From Modicisalibacter sp049808615 (GTDB lineage: Bacteria > Pseudomonadota > Gammaproteobacteria > Pseudomonadales > Halomonadaceae), in contig NZ_JBNCAN010000011.1 in the NCBI RefSeq assembly GCF_049808615.1, forward strand, positions 62,001 through 126,000: a DNA stretch of 64,000 bases, written 5' to 3'. The notes below the pieces were generated by a model. It worked only from the letters and a program-made list of their open reading frames with translations, made no database searches and was not told the origin of the DNA. This document shows, piece after piece, positions 1-9,753 of this stretch (position 1 is the stretch's first letter; the number at the start of each line of letters is the position of its first letter). The position numbers and the translations under genes are program-made.

Positions 1-145
1 GCGCGAAGGTCTGCAACCCTTCTTCCCCGAACTCATCGCGAATGGCCTGCCAATCCAGTGACTCGATCGGTGCACCCAGTGCATCACCGATCGCGCCCCC
101 GTACAGACATGCCTGTGAACGTTCAATCCGTTGTACGTTTTTCAT
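1..145 (-). CDS. ADP-ribosylglycohydrolase family protein, N-terminal part (cut by window edge)
   Basis: The minus strand reads from an ATG at 143-145 and runs off the left end of the window, so only about 48 residues are visible. They contain the N-terminal signature of the DraG/ADP-ribosylglycohydrolase family, GGAIGDALGAPIE, at about residues 16-28, where the GD pair contributes to the metal site. The family removes ADP-ribose from proteins or small molecules, usually with two Mg ions. A good ribosome binding site (GGGGGA) lies just before the ATG. The substrate cannot be told from this fragment. Confidence 0.8.
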   Translation of the reverse strand, partial: MKNVQRIERSQACLYGGAIGDALGAPIESLDWQAIRDEFGEEGLQTFA

Positions 146-485
146 ACTTCCCCCTTATCCGGGTCCCGCTTGTCTGCTCCCGGATAAGAAAGAGCATACG
201 GCAATGTGATCGTCAGGCCATGCCTGGTTGGGAATTTTGATGATGACGGCATGCCATCCGAATTATATTTAAAGCCATGATGTAGCATCAACATAAGAAA
301 AGATTACGAGAAAAAAGCGATAGAAGTTAATTATTTTACTGAAATGAACGCCTTGGGCAGCCTATCTGTCTGTGATAGGGAGCGTGTCACTTGCTCTTGG
401 GTACGGCTCTGCCGACAGCGTCTAGACAGGCCCCTCGTTCCATGGGCATCGTCTTTCCATCATTGTCGAACGGCAGGGTTCCGAA
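146..485. other. Intergenic region, 340 bp, no gene seen
   Basis: This stretch separates two divergently transcribed genes and is clearly richer in A+T than its surroundings between about 260 and 345. It must hold the promoters of both neighbours, but no convincing -35/-10 pair, operator or RNA gene could be picked out. Short open frames here have no recognisable product. Confidence 0.5.
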
Positions 486-1397
486 ATGGTCCAGCAGAAT
501 GTGGTTGTTTTCGGGGGCTCCGGCTTTCTTGGCCGAGCCATCGTCCAGCGATTAGTCAAAGCCGGGAACAGGACCGTCGTCGCGGCACGCCATCCTCGGG
601 TAGCCCGCTGTCCTGAAGCGACCGGTGCCATCGAACACCGAGCTGTCGATGTGCGTGATGACGCAAGCGTAGCCCGGGTCCTGCAGGGCGCCGATGCTGC
701 GGTCAACGCCGTCAGCCTGTATGTCGAGCGGCGTGATCTGCGCTTCGCCGACATTCACGTCGATGCCGCCGAACACATCGCGCGCCTGGCGTCCCAGGAA
801 GGTGTGAAAGCCCTGGTGCATGTGTCTGGTATCGGTGTCAGCACCGACTCCGCCTCCGCCTATGTTCGCGCCCGAGCTCACGGCGAACAGGCGGTGCGGG
901 AAGCCTTTCCCCAGGCAACCATCCTGCGCCCCAGCGTGCTGTTCGGCCCCGAAGACGCCTTCCTCGCCAATCTAAAGACCATCACCCGGCTACCGGTGAT
1001 CCCTCTGTTCGGTAATGGCTCCACCCGGCTACAGCCGGTGCATGTCGAGGATGCCGCCATGGCGGTAGCGCGGGCGTTGGAAACACCTTTGGCCACTGGC
1101 CAGGTATTCGAGCTCGGTGGCGCCAATGTCTACCGCTACCGAGAGCTTCTCCTGGCGGTAATGGAACATGCCGGACGCCATCGGCCGTTGTTACCGGTAC
1201 CATTTGAGTTATGGAAACTACTTGCCGCACTCATGTCGATCTTGCCAAATCCACCGCTGACCCATGACCAGGTCATTCTCATGCAGGAAGATAACGTCGT
1301 AGGTGACGGTGCCAACACCTTCAAGGATCTCGGTATCGAGCCATGCGACCTGATGGCGATGCTGCCGCGTTTGGCCAGCTCGGACACGGCGCTATAG
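486..1397 (+). CDS. NDUFA9-like NAD(P)-binding SDR family protein
   Basis: A 303-residue atypical short-chain dehydrogenase of the complex I NDUFA9-like/NmrA-like group. The Rossmann motif GGSGFLGRAIV lies at residues 10-20, close to the start as expected. Further features typical of the group are HVSGIGVS near residue 117, the RPSVLFGPED segment near 150 and VEDAAMAVARALE near 190. Bacterial members are soluble NAD(P)-binding proteins of uncertain substrate, often annotated as NAD-dependent epimerases. A methyltransferase gene starts 16 bp after the stop, so the two are probably co-transcribed. The precise reaction is not predicted. Confidence 0.8.
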   Translation: MVQQNVVVFGGSGFLGRAIVQRLVKAGNRTVVAARHPRVARCPEATGAIEHRAVDVRDDASVARVLQGADAAVNAVSLYVERRDLRFADIHVDAAEHIARLASQEGVKALVHVSGIGVSTDSASAYVRARAHGEQAVREAFPQATILRPSVLFGPEDAFLANLKTITRLPVIPLFGNGSTRLQPVHVEDAAMAVARALETPLATGQVFELGGANVYRYRELLLAVMEHAGRHRPLLPVPFELWKLLAALMSILPNPPLTHDQVILMQEDNVVGDGANTFKDLGIEPCDLMAMLPRLASSDTAL

Positions 1398-1413
1398 AGG
1401 GCAGGAGGACTCA

Positions 1414-2067
1414 ATGGCGAACCCCGGTTGGTACGACAACTTCGCTCCCATTTATGATGCGGGTACGCTCTGGGACTGGTTCTATCGCGCGCCCAGAGAA
1501 TGCGCCATCGACAGCCTCGAATTGCATCAAGGCTCCTCGGTCTTCGATATATTCTGCGGCACGGGTATCAACTTTCCCCTCCTCATGCCCGCCATGGGCA
1601 CAGGCGGACGCATCTTCGCCATCGATGGTTCGAGTGGCATGCTCGAAAAAGCCCAGCGCCGCGCAGACCGCTTGGAGCTGATGGAAAGCCAGATAGGCTT
1701 CTTGAAGACAGACCTCTCGTCAGGAACCGGAGTGGCGGCCCTATGCACCGCTGTGGAGCAAAGGCGCCCGAGCCATCTGCTGTTCACACTCGGCCTCACC
1801 TGCCTCCCAAACTGGTGTGAGTTTACCGACGCAGTCATCCAGGCATCCCCGCAGGGCGCGCGGTTGTCAATCATGGACGTGTACAGCGAGAAGTCGACAC
1901 AGGGTGCACGCTTCATCAACTGGATCGGCGCAGCAGATTGTCGTCGTCCCATCTGGCAACCCCTGGAGCGACAATGCGAGTCGTTCGTCTGGCGTGAGTT
2001 TCGCCCCTTCAAGATACTCGACGTCTCCGTGATAGTAGCCAGTGGGACCATACCGGCAAGGGTGTGA
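1414..2067 (+). CDS. Class I SAM-dependent methyltransferase
   Basis: A 217-residue protein with the methyltransferase fold. Motif I, FDIFCGTGINFPLL, is near residue 45, with Asp in the motif-II position (FAIDGSSGML near 68) for the ribose of S-adenosylmethionine, and a later LLFTLGLTCLPN segment. A strong ribosome binding site (GGAGG) sits 6 bp before the ATG. It follows the NDUFA9-like gene after 16 bp, which suggests a two-gene unit. Such proteins resemble phosphatidylethanolamine or quinone methyltransferases, but the substrate cannot be assigned. A second methyltransferase of similar size lies at 60306-60953. Confidence 0.8.
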   Translation: MANPGWYDNFAPIYDAGTLWDWFYRAPRECAIDSLELHQGSSVFDIFCGTGINFPLLMPAMGTGGRIFAIDGSSGMLEKAQRRADRLELMESQIGFLKTDLSSGTGVAALCTAVEQRRPSHLLFTLGLTCLPNWCEFTDAVIQASPQGARLSIMDVYSEKSTQGARFINWIGAADCRRPIWQPLERQCESFVWREFRPFKILDVSVIVASGTIPARV

Positions 2068-2158
2068 CAACATCTTTGCAGCGGCCCATCGCTCGGGCAC
2101 CATAGGGCGCTATCTGTCCATGACCGCCCGCCGTGCGCCTGTCCTGTAAGGAATTGCC

Positions 2159-5100
2159 ATGCCATTTGCCAGCACCGCCCCTCTGCAGCCCGGCTTCATG
2201 GTCATCCAAGGAAATCGCCTGGAGGATTTGCGCGGTGTGGCGGTGGAATGGATGAAGCGCTACCCGCTTGCACCGCTGGAGAACGAAACGATCCTGGTGC
2301 AAAGCAACGGCATCAGCCAGTGGATGAAGCTCGCCCTGGCGGCGGATGTGCGCGAGGACGGCAAAGGCGGCACCGGCATCGCTGCGGCGCTGGACGTGAC
2401 CCTGCCGGCGCGTTTTCTGTGGCAGGCCTATCGGGCGGTGCTCACCCATTGCGAGAATGATCCACAAGCAGTACCGGCGACCTCACCCTTCGACAAGTCA
2501 CGCCTGATCTGGCGTATCCTGCGGCTGCTGCCGGCACTGCTCGAAGAGGACGCTTTTGCCCCTCTCAAGCAGTTTCTCGACGGCGACGACGACCTGCGCA
2601 AGCACCATCAGCTGGCGGAACGTCTGGCGGACCTGTTCGATCAGTATCAGGTCTATCGTGCCGACTGGCTGGAGGCCTGGGGGCGTGGCGAGGATGTGCT
2701 GATCGGTGGTCATGGTGAGATCACGCCATTAGGCGCCGAGCAATGCTGGCAGCCCGCTCTCTGGAGAGCGCTGCGCGAGGACGTCGGCGGCGACGGCATC
2801 GACTCCAGCCGCGCCATGGTGCACCAGCGTTTTCTTGCCGCCGCAGAGCAACTGACCGTGGATAATCGCCCGCCTGGATTGCCACGCCGGATCATGGTAT
2901 TCGGCATTTCCTCCCTACCCCAGCAGGCCCTCGAAGCCTTGGCCGCTCTCGCCCGTTGCTGCCAGGTCGTGCTCTGCGTGCACAACCCCTGCCAGTATTA
3001 CTGGGCGGATATCATCGAACATCGCGACCTGCTGCGAGCAAGCCGCTATCGCCAGGCACGCAAGGCCGGCATGCCGGAGCGCCTGGATGTGCTGGGAGAC
3101 GGCGATGGCGAAGCGGATCTGCATCTGCACGCCCAACCGCTGCTGGCGGCCTGGGGCAAGCAGGGGCGCGACTACCTGCGCCTGCTGGATGAACACGACG
3201 AGCGCCAGCAATACGAAGGCCTGTTCAGCGCCGAGTCGCTGCGTATCGACCTGTTTGAAACGAATGGTGAGGACTGCCTGCTGCATCAGTTGCAGGACGA
3301 TATCCGCGAGCTGCGCCCACTACCCGAGACCCGGGAGCACTGGCCGGCGGTGGATAGCCGGGTCGATGACTCCATCGTCTTTCACGTTGCCCACAGCCCT
3401 CAGCGCGAGGTCGAGATCCTCCACGATCAGTTGCTTGCCGCCTTCAGCGCGGACCCACAACTGCGCCCTCGGGACATCATCGTCATGGTGCCGGACATCG
3501 ACCAGTATGCGCCGCATATCAAGGCGGTGTTTGGTCAGTTTGGGCAGGGCCAGATCGATCGCGATGATCCGCGCCATATTCCCTACACCCTCTCGGATCA
3601 GGGCCAGCGCCATCGTCTGCCGCTATTGATCGTCCTGGAAAAGTTGCTGCGCCTGCCGGAACTGCGGTTGTCCGTCAGCGATCTGCTCGATCTGCTGGAA
3701 GTACCTGCCCTGCGGGCGCGTTTTGGCATCGTGGAAGATCACCTGCCGACCCTGCGGCGCTGGATCGAAGGTGCCGGCATTCGCTGGGGCCTGAACGGCG
3801 CTCAGCGCCAGAGTCTTGATCTGCCCGGCGACATGGAACAGAACACCTGGGCCTTCGGCCTGCGTCGGCTGCTGCTGGGCTATACCGTGGGCAGCGCCGC
3901 CGAGGGTACCTGGCAGGGCATCGAGCCCTTCGATGATATCGGGGGCCTGGAGGCGCAACTGGCCGGCCCCTTGATGGCACTACTCGAAACCCTGGAACAC
4001 CAGTGGCGCATCCTGCGCGAAGAGACCGACGCCAGCGGCTGGGCCAGACGGCTGCGGGAACTGCTCGAGGCGTGTTTTCTTGCGGAAGACGCCCAGGATA
4101 GCCTGGTGCTGTCCCTGCTCGAACTCGCCCTGCAGACTTGGCAGGAGAGCACCGAAGAGGCCGGCCTGACCCGCGATCTGCCGCTATGCATTGTGCGGGA
4201 ACACTGGCTGGCACAGATCGATGAGCAGGGTCTGTCCCAGCGGTTTCTGGCCGGTGCTGTCAACTTCGCCACCCTGATGCCGATGCGGGCGATCCCCTTC
4301 AAGCGCGTCTGCCTGCTGGGCATGAACGACGGCGACTACCCGCGCAGCCATCCGCCGCTGGATTTCGACCTGATGGGCAGTGACTACCGCCCGGGGGACC
4401 GCTCGCGCCGGGAGGACGACCGCTACCTGTTCCTCGAAGCCCTGCTCTCCGCCCGGCAGCAGCTTTATATCAGCTGGGTCGGTCATAGCATCATCGACAA
4501 CAGCGAGCGCCCGCCCTCGGTACTGGTCGGCCAGCTTCGCGATCATCTCGAATCAGGCTGGCGACTGGCGATAAATGACAGCGATGAACAAGGCTCGGAT
4601 AAACAAAGCTCGGCCTTGCTCGATGAACTCACCAGCATACATCCGCTGCAGCCGTTCAGCAGCGTCTACTTCCCGACGCAAGCGCAGCTCGCTGCCCGGC
4701 CCGTGCCCGACCAACGCCTGGTGACCTATGCCCGTGAATGGCGCGAGGTACATGGCCAAACGCTATCCACTCCAAACGCCGGTGAACTTGGCGAGTTCCT
4801 GCAGGAGTCACCGCTAACGCTTCATCAGTTGGGGAGCTTTCTGCGCGACCCGGCCAAGGCGTTCTTCAACACCCGGCTCAAGGTATTCCTCGAACAAGAG
4901 GACGTGACCAGCCTCGATCAGGAACCCTTTACCCTGAACGGCCTGGAAAACTGGCAGCTGCAAAATCTGTTGATTCAGGCCCAGCGGCGCGCCATCGACG
5001 ACGGCGAACCTCGGGAAGTTGCGCTACATACGACGCTGGAACGGCTGCAAGGCCAGGGCGTACTCGCCTTCGGCGCCTTTGGCGAGCGCATGCGTGAAGC

Positions 5101-5770
5101 GCTGGTCGAGCCCATGGGCAAATTGTTCGAGGCCTATCAGGAAGCGCTGACCCAGTGGCCCCAGGCGGTCGAGGAACCGGAGACGATACGCCTCGCGCTG
5201 CCGGGCCTGCCCCCTCTGGAGGACTGGCTGGATAATCTGCGCCTGAACGACAACGGCCAACGCTGCCGCTTGCTACTGAGCAGCAGCAGCCTGATCAAGG
5301 ACAAGAAATATCACTGGCGCCATCTCTTGCTGCCCTGGGTCGCGCATCTGGCGGGGCAGCTTACGGGCCAACCGCTGACCACGCGACTGCTGTCCAAGGC
5401 AGGCCACGTGACGCTACCGCCACTGGAACCGGAGATCGCCCGGGCGCATCTGCGCGAACTCATCCTCGCCTGGCAGGCGGGCATGAACGCACCGCTGCCG
5501 TTGGCCATCGATACCGCCTTTGTCTGGCTCAGCAAGAAAGGCACGCCGGAAAGCGGGCCGGACAGCGAGGCCTTCAAAGCCGCCACCAGTACCTTTGAAG
5601 GCAACGGCTTCGGTGCCGGCGAATGCGGTCGCAACCCTTACCTGGCGCACCGCTGGCCGAGCTTTGCCGCGCTCATCGATGCTCAACGGGGAACGTCCTG
5701 CTGCTTCGTTTCACTGACCGATCGCCTGCTGGCGCCGGTACATCACGTGGTGAAAGGAGGCGATAAATGA
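2159..5770 (+). CDS. recC: RecBCD exonuclease V, gamma subunit RecC
   Basis: A 1203-residue protein, slightly longer than enterobacterial RecC (about 1120). It has the early signature IQGNRLEDLRGVAVEW and the Q-rich LVQSNGISQWMKLALA segment of the inactive helicase-like domain, and GMNDGDYPRSHPPLDFDL near residue 720. RecC holds the RecB and RecD motors together and recognises Chi during repair of double-strand breaks. Its stop overlaps the recB start (ATGA at 5767-5770), so recC, recB and recD form a translationally coupled operon. The ATG at 2159 follows the site AAGGAA. Confidence 0.97.
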   Translation: MPFASTAPLQPGFMVIQGNRLEDLRGVAVEWMKRYPLAPLENETILVQSNGISQWMKLALAADVREDGKGGTGIAAALDVTLPARFLWQAYRAVLTHCENDPQAVPATSPFDKSRLIWRILRLLPALLEEDAFAPLKQFLDGDDDLRKHHQLAERLADLFDQYQVYRADWLEAWGRGEDVLIGGHGEITPLGAEQCWQPALWRALREDVGGDGIDSSRAMVHQRFLAAAEQLTVDNRPPGLPRRIMVFGISSLPQQALEALAALARCCQVVLCVHNPCQYYWADIIEHRDLLRASRYRQARKAGMPERLDVLGDGDGEADLHLHAQPLLAAWGKQGRDYLRLLDEHDERQQYEGLFSAESLRIDLFETNGEDCLLHQLQDDIRELRPLPETREHWPAVDSRVDDSIVFHVAHSPQREVEILHDQLLAAFSADPQLRPRDIIVMVPDIDQYAPHIKAVFGQFGQGQIDRDDPRHIPYTLSDQGQRHRLPLLIVLEKLLRLPELRLSVSDLLDLLEVPALRARFGIVEDHLPTLRRWIEGAGIRWGLNGAQRQSLDLPGDMEQNTWAFGLRRLLLGYTVGSAAEGTWQGIEPFDDIGGLEAQLAGPLMALLETLEHQWRILREETDASGWARRLRELLEACFLAEDAQDSLVLSLLELALQTWQESTEEAGLTRDLPLCIVREHWLAQIDEQGLSQRFLAGAVNFATLMPMRAIPFKRVCLLGMNDGDYPRSHPPLDFDLMGSDYRPGDRSRREDDRYLFLEALLSARQQLYISWVGHSIIDNSERPPSVLVGQLRDHLESGWRLAINDSDEQGSDKQSSALLDELTSIHPLQPFSSVYFPTQAQLAARPVPDQRLVTYAREWREVHGQTLSTPNAGELGEFLQESPLTLHQLGSFLRDPAKAFFNTRLKVFLEQEDVTSLDQEPFTLNGLENWQLQNLLIQAQRRAIDDGEPREVALHTTLERLQGQGVLAFGAFGERMREALVEPMGKLFEAYQEALTQWPQAVEEPETIRLALPGLPPLEDWLDNLRLNDNGQRCRLLLSSSSLIKDKKYHWRHLLLPWVAHLAGQLTGQPLTTRLLSKAGHVTLPPLEPEIARAHLRELILAWQAGMNAPLPLAIDTAFVWLSKKGTPESGPDSEAFKAATSTFEGNGFGAGECGRNPYLAHRWPSFAALIDAQRGTSCCFVSLTDRLLAPVHHVVKGGDK

Positions 5771-8700
5771 GCGATGCCACTCAATTAAACCCGTTGAAGC
5801 TACCGCTGCACGGCACCCGCCTGATCGAAGCCAGCGCCGGCACCGGCAAGACTTTCACCATTGCCCTGCTTTACGTGCGTCTGGTGCTGGGGCCGCGCTC
5901 ACCCGATGATAACGCCGCCTTTCATCGCCCGCTGATGCCACCGGAAATTCTGGTGGTCACCTTCACCAATGCCGCCACCCAGGAACTGCGCGACCGGATT
6001 CGCAGGCGGCTGGTCGAGGCTGCTGGCGTTTTTCTACAGGCGCCCGAAGCCGCGCCTAGCTCCTTACAGTCGCCCACCTCCTCGCCTAATCTGGGCGGGG
6101 CTCCGGGAGTAGGCTGTAGCGAGGGTCTTTTTCCAGGGATGGAAAAAGTAGCGCCCACGGAAGGGTTTACAGCGCCCTCGCGGAGGCCTGCTCCCGGACC
6201 GGCCCCGTCAACCGGGGGGCCTTCGCACGATCCGCTACTGGTCGCGCTCCGCGACGACTATCCCGAAGCCAGCTGGCCAGCCTGCGCACGACGCCTGCAG
6301 CTTGCCGCCGAATGGATGGATGAGGCCGCCGTCTCGACCATCCATGCCTGGTGCTATCGCATGCTGCGGGAACATGCCTTTGACAGCGGCAGCCTGTTCT
6401 CGCTGAATCTGGAAACCGACCAGACCGAACTCGAAAGCGAAGTGGCGCGGGACTACTGGCGCAGCTTCTACTACGCCATGAATGCGAACGAGCTGGCCAT
6501 CGTCACTCGTCACTGGAAATCGCCTGAAGACCTGCACGCTCAGGTCCGGCGCCTGCTGCCGGAATGCTCGGCATTGAACCGAAACGTCCCGCCGCCAAGA
6601 GAAACACTGCGACACACCCAAGCCGCCATCGAGTCGCGGCTGCAAGAACTCAAGGCGCCTTGGCCGCAGTGGGTGGAGGAATTGCAGACGCTGTTCGAAG
6701 AGGCCGCCAAGCAAAAAGCCTTCAAGGGCCAGAGCTTCAACAGCAAGAGCCGGGCAAACTGGCTGGGCGCACTGCGGGACTGGTGCCAGAGCGATGCGAT
6801 TCGTCCGGCCCTGACCCCCGCCGCCTGGAAGCGCCTGACCCCGGACGGCATGGCGGAGATATGGCAAAAGGGCGACCCGCCGAATCACCCGGCGCTGACG
6901 GCGATTGCGGAACTACAAGCCGAACTCGACGCCCTGCCCGACCCACGGGCCGACCTGCTCACCCACGCCGTTCACTGGTGCCGCCTTCGCCTGGACCATG
7001 AGCTGGAACGCCGGGCCGAGATGGGTCCCAACGAGCTATTGACCCACCTCGACCGGGCCCTTGCCGGCGCCAACTGCGAGGCGCTGGGGGCCCAGATTCG
7101 CCGCCAGTTTCCCGTCGCGATGGTGGATGAATTTCAGGATACCGACCCGGTACAGTACCGCATCTTCGACTGCGTCTATCGCATCCGGGAAAACCGACCC
7201 GACACCGGGCTATTCCTGATCGGCGACCCGAAGCAGGCGATCTACGCCTTTCGTGGCGCCGACATTTATACCTATCTACAAGCGCGCCAGGCCACCGAAG
7301 GGCGGCATGTCACCCTGGGCACCAACTTCCGCTCCGCCACGGCGATGGTTACCGCGGTCAATCGCCTATTCGAGTTTGCCGAGCGGCACCCGCCCGGTGC
7401 GTTTCTGTTCAAGGAAGACGATGGCTCGAATCCAGTGCCCTTTCAAAGCGTCAGGGCCAAAGGCAGAAAGGACGCCTTCACCCTGGACGGCCAGCCGCTG
7501 CCGGCAATGACCCTCTGGCAACTCCACGCCGACGAGCCACTTTCCAAAAGCGCCTACCACACGGAAATGGCCGAACGCTGCGCCTCCGCCATGGTCGAGC
7601 TGCTGGAACAGGGGCAATGCGGCCGCGCCGGGTTTATGGATAGCGGCCGCGCCGGGTTTGTAAACAGTCGCGCCGGGTTTATGGATGATGATGCCCTCGA
7701 CCCGGTGTCGCCTTCGGATATGGCAGTGCTGGTCAACGGCCTGGGAGAAGCGCGCGCAATCCGCCAAGCCCTGGCCCGCCGCGGCGTGAAGAGCGTCTAT
7801 CTTTCCGACAAGGACAAGGTGTTCGCCTCCCCCATGGCTGGCCAGCTCGAAGCCTGGCTGCACGCCTGCGCCAACCCGAACGACGATCGCGTGCTGCGCA
7901 CCGCCCTGGCCACGCCGGCGTTGGGGCTGGATATCGCCGCGCTGGATGATTTAAATGAGAACGAACTGGCCTGGGAAGACCGGGTCATGCAGTTTCGCGA
8001 CTACCATCGCCTATGGCAGAGCCAAGGCGTATTGCCACTGGTTCGCCGGCTGATGAACGACTTCGCGGTGCCCGCCCGGCTGCTGGCTGGCGGCCCGGCA
8101 AGCGAGGGCGAACGCCTGCTGACCGATCTGCTCCATCTCGGCGAACTCTTGCAGCAGGCCAGCCAGGAACTCGACGGCGAACATGCGCTGATCCGCTTTC
8201 TCGCCGAGTCTCGCGACAACCCCGACGACCAGAGCGACGCCCACAAACTGCGGCTGGAAAGCGATGCGGATCTGGTGCAGGTCATTACCATCCACAAGTC
8301 CAAGGGACTCGAATATCCGCTGGTGTTCCTGCCCTTCATCTGTAGCCATCGCCCGCAAAAGAAAAACGATTCGCCCCTACGTTGGCACGACGACCAGGGC
8401 CGGCTCCACATCAGCCTGGAAGCGGACGATGCGACCCTGGCCATTGCCGACCGGGAGCGCCTGGGTGAAGACCTGCGCAAGCTCTACGTCGCTTTGACCC
8501 GCGCTCGCCACGCCACCTGGCTGGGCATGGCGTCGCTCAAGGATGGCGAGAACAGCGCCATCGGCCAGTTGCTCGGCAACGGCCAGCGCCTCGACCCAGA
8601 TGCCTTCGCTGTAGCGCTGGCTACGCTCAAGGGCGACTGCCAGGCGATCACCCTCGCTCCGGCGCCGCCTATCGATTCGCGTGCGATCGTTCTGACCGAA

Positions 8701-9753
8701 CACGCTGCCACCCTCGGCGAGGCGCAAACGCCTGTCCGCTCGGCCCGGGAGCATTGGTGGATCGCCAGCTACTCGGCCTTGAGCTTCTCCGGAGAGGCGC
8801 TTGCTCCAGATCCCGATTCCACTTTCGGCGCTATATCCGACTCTACAGTCGGGATGGCAATCGAACCGCCAATCGTGGAACCGCATGAAGCGCCGCCATT
8901 GCCCGAACCGGCAACGCCGCTTGAAGCCACCACCTTCGAGGTGCTCACGGAACCGCGAGACAGCGCCTCTCCCAACCAGCCCGCGCCATCGCTGCATCGC
9001 TTCCCAAGGGGCCCCGGCCCCGGCACCTTCCTGCACGGCTTATTGGAATGGGTCGGCCAGCAAGGCTTTGCCAGCGTGCTCGACCACCCGGCAGCACTGG
9101 AAGATACCCTGGCGCGGCGCTGCAATCTGCGCGGCTGGACCCAGTGGATTCCCGCGCTGCAGGCGTGGCTCACGTCGCTTCTACGCACGCCGCTGCCCTT
9201 GCCCGAGGCAGCGCCATCCGCTGCGGTGCGTCTGGATGGGCTCACGGTCTATCAAGTTGAACTGGAATTCTGGTTCGCCGCTCATCAGGTCGATACGCAA
9301 GCGTTAGACGATCTGGTCTGTCGGCATTCCCTGGGCAACACGCCGCGCCCGCGAGCCGATCGCGATCGGCTCAACGGCATGCTCAAGGGCTTCATCGATC
9401 TGGTGTTCGAGTTCGAAGGCCGCTATTACGTCGCCGACTGGAAATCCAATCACCTGGGGCCGGATGACGACGCCTACACCTTGGAGGCCATGCGCCTGGC
9501 GGTGGCAGAAAAACGCTACGACCTGCAATACGCCCTCTACCTGCTGGCATTGCATCGCCTGCTCAAGTCACGACTGCCGGACTACGACTATGACCGCCAT
9601 ATCGGCGGCTCCCTGACCGTCTTCCTGCGCGGCGCGAATGCCGAAAGCCGGGGCGTGCATGCCGAACGCCCACCCCGGGAGCTGATCGAAGGGCTGGATG
9701 CGCTATTCCAGGGCGTCGGCACCGCCCGTCCCGCTACGGAGGCCGCCTCATGA
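5767..9753 (+). CDS. recB: RecBCD exonuclease V, beta subunit RecB
   Basis: At 1328 residues it is longer than typical RecB (about 1180). Visible motifs are Walker A EASAGTGKTFT (about 22-32), the DEFQDTD Walker B (about 452), GDPKQAIYAFRGAD (about 486), TIHKSKGLEYPLVF (about 841), LYVALTRARH (about 905), and the C-terminal nuclease with GFIDLVFEFEGRYYVADWKSN (about 1205-1225), carrying the metal-binding Asp and the Asp-x-Lys pair. It is the 3'-5' helicase and nuclease of RecBCD. The extra length comes from an in-frame palindromic repeat (about residues 98-157), a short Gly-Arg-Ala-Gly-Phe repeat (about 618-640) and a long Pro-rich linker before the nuclease. The start overlaps recC and the end overlaps recD, each by ATGA. 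Confidence 0.97.
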   Translation: MSDATQLNPLKLPLHGTRLIEASAGTGKTFTIALLYVRLVLGPRSPDDNAAFHRPLMPPEILVVTFTNAATQELRDRIRRRLVEAAGVFLQAPEAAPSSLQSPTSSPNLGGAPGVGCSEGLFPGMEKVAPTEGFTAPSRRPAPGPAPSTGGPSHDPLLVALRDDYPEASWPACARRLQLAAEWMDEAAVSTIHAWCYRMLREHAFDSGSLFSLNLETDQTELESEVARDYWRSFYYAMNANELAIVTRHWKSPEDLHAQVRRLLPECSALNRNVPPPRETLRHTQAAIESRLQELKAPWPQWVEELQTLFEEAAKQKAFKGQSFNSKSRANWLGALRDWCQSDAIRPALTPAAWKRLTPDGMAEIWQKGDPPNHPALTAIAELQAELDALPDPRADLLTHAVHWCRLRLDHELERRAEMGPNELLTHLDRALAGANCEALGAQIRRQFPVAMVDEFQDTDPVQYRIFDCVYRIRENRPDTGLFLIGDPKQAIYAFRGADIYTYLQARQATEGRHVTLGTNFRSATAMVTAVNRLFEFAERHPPGAFLFKEDDGSNPVPFQSVRAKGRKDAFTLDGQPLPAMTLWQLHADEPLSKSAYHTEMAERCASAMVELLEQGQCGRAGFMDSGRAGFVNSRAGFMDDDALDPVSPSDMAVLVNGLGEARAIRQALARRGVKSVYLSDKDKVFASPMAGQLEAWLHACANPNDDRVLRTALATPALGLDIAALDDLNENELAWEDRVMQFRDYHRLWQSQGVLPLVRRLMNDFAVPARLLAGGPASEGERLLTDLLHLGELLQQASQELDGEHALIRFLAESRDNPDDQSDAHKLRLESDADLVQVITIHKSKGLEYPLVFLPFICSHRPQKKNDSPLRWHDDQGRLHISLEADDATLAIADRERLGEDLRKLYVALTRARHATWLGMASLKDGENSAIGQLLGNGQRLDPDAFAVALATLKGDCQAITLAPAPPIDSRAIVLTEHAATLGEAQTPVRSAREHWWIASYSALSFSGEALAPDPDSTFGAISDSTVGMAIEPPIVEPHEAPPLPEPATPLEATTFEVLTEPRDSASPNQPAPSLHRFPRGPGPGTFLHGLLEWVGQQGFASVLDHPAALEDTLARRCNLRGWTQWIPALQAWLTSLLRTPLPLPEAAPSAAVRLDGLTVYQVELEFWFAAHQVDTQALDDLVCRHSLGNTPRPRADRDRLNGMLKGFIDLVFEFEGRYYVADWKSNHLGPDDDAYTLEAMRLAVAEKRYDLQYALYLLALHRLLKSRLPDYDYDRHIGGSLTVFLRGANAESRGVHAERPPRELIEGLDALFQGVGTARPATEAAS
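6060..6235. repeat. Palindromic repeat element inserted in frame in recB
   Basis: The sequence forms nested inverted repeats. The outer arms are CCGGGAG at 6103-6109 and CTCCCGG at 6191-6197, extended inward by AGGC/GCCT and GCGAGGG/CCCTCGC. A central perfect hairpin pairs CTTTTTCCA (6127-6135) with TGGAAAAAG (6140-6148). The element adds about 60 residues of low-complexity Pro/Gly/Ser sequence between the first helicase motif region and the EAAVSTIHAWC segment, where other RecB proteins have only a short linker. The reading frame stays open throughout. It resembles dispersed REP-like elements, but this window holds no second full copy. Confidence 0.75.
7619..7690 (+). repeat. Short tandem repeat inside recB (three units)
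   Basis: The 12-mer CGCGCCGGGTTT starts at 7624, 7648 and 7669, giving spacings of 24 and 21 bases, both multiples of three. It encodes the peptide repeats GRAGFMDS, GRAGFVNS and RAGFMDDD in a linker between the 1A/2A-type helicase segments. The protein stays in frame. The repeat is probably a slippage product or the remnant of a small repeat element. Confidence 0.75.

Noticed and set aside
8790..8960. Pro/Glu-rich segment of RecB as a further repeat insertion
   Set aside because: It lies at the natural linker between helicase and nuclease domains, which is variable in all RecB proteins, and no inverted repeat was found.
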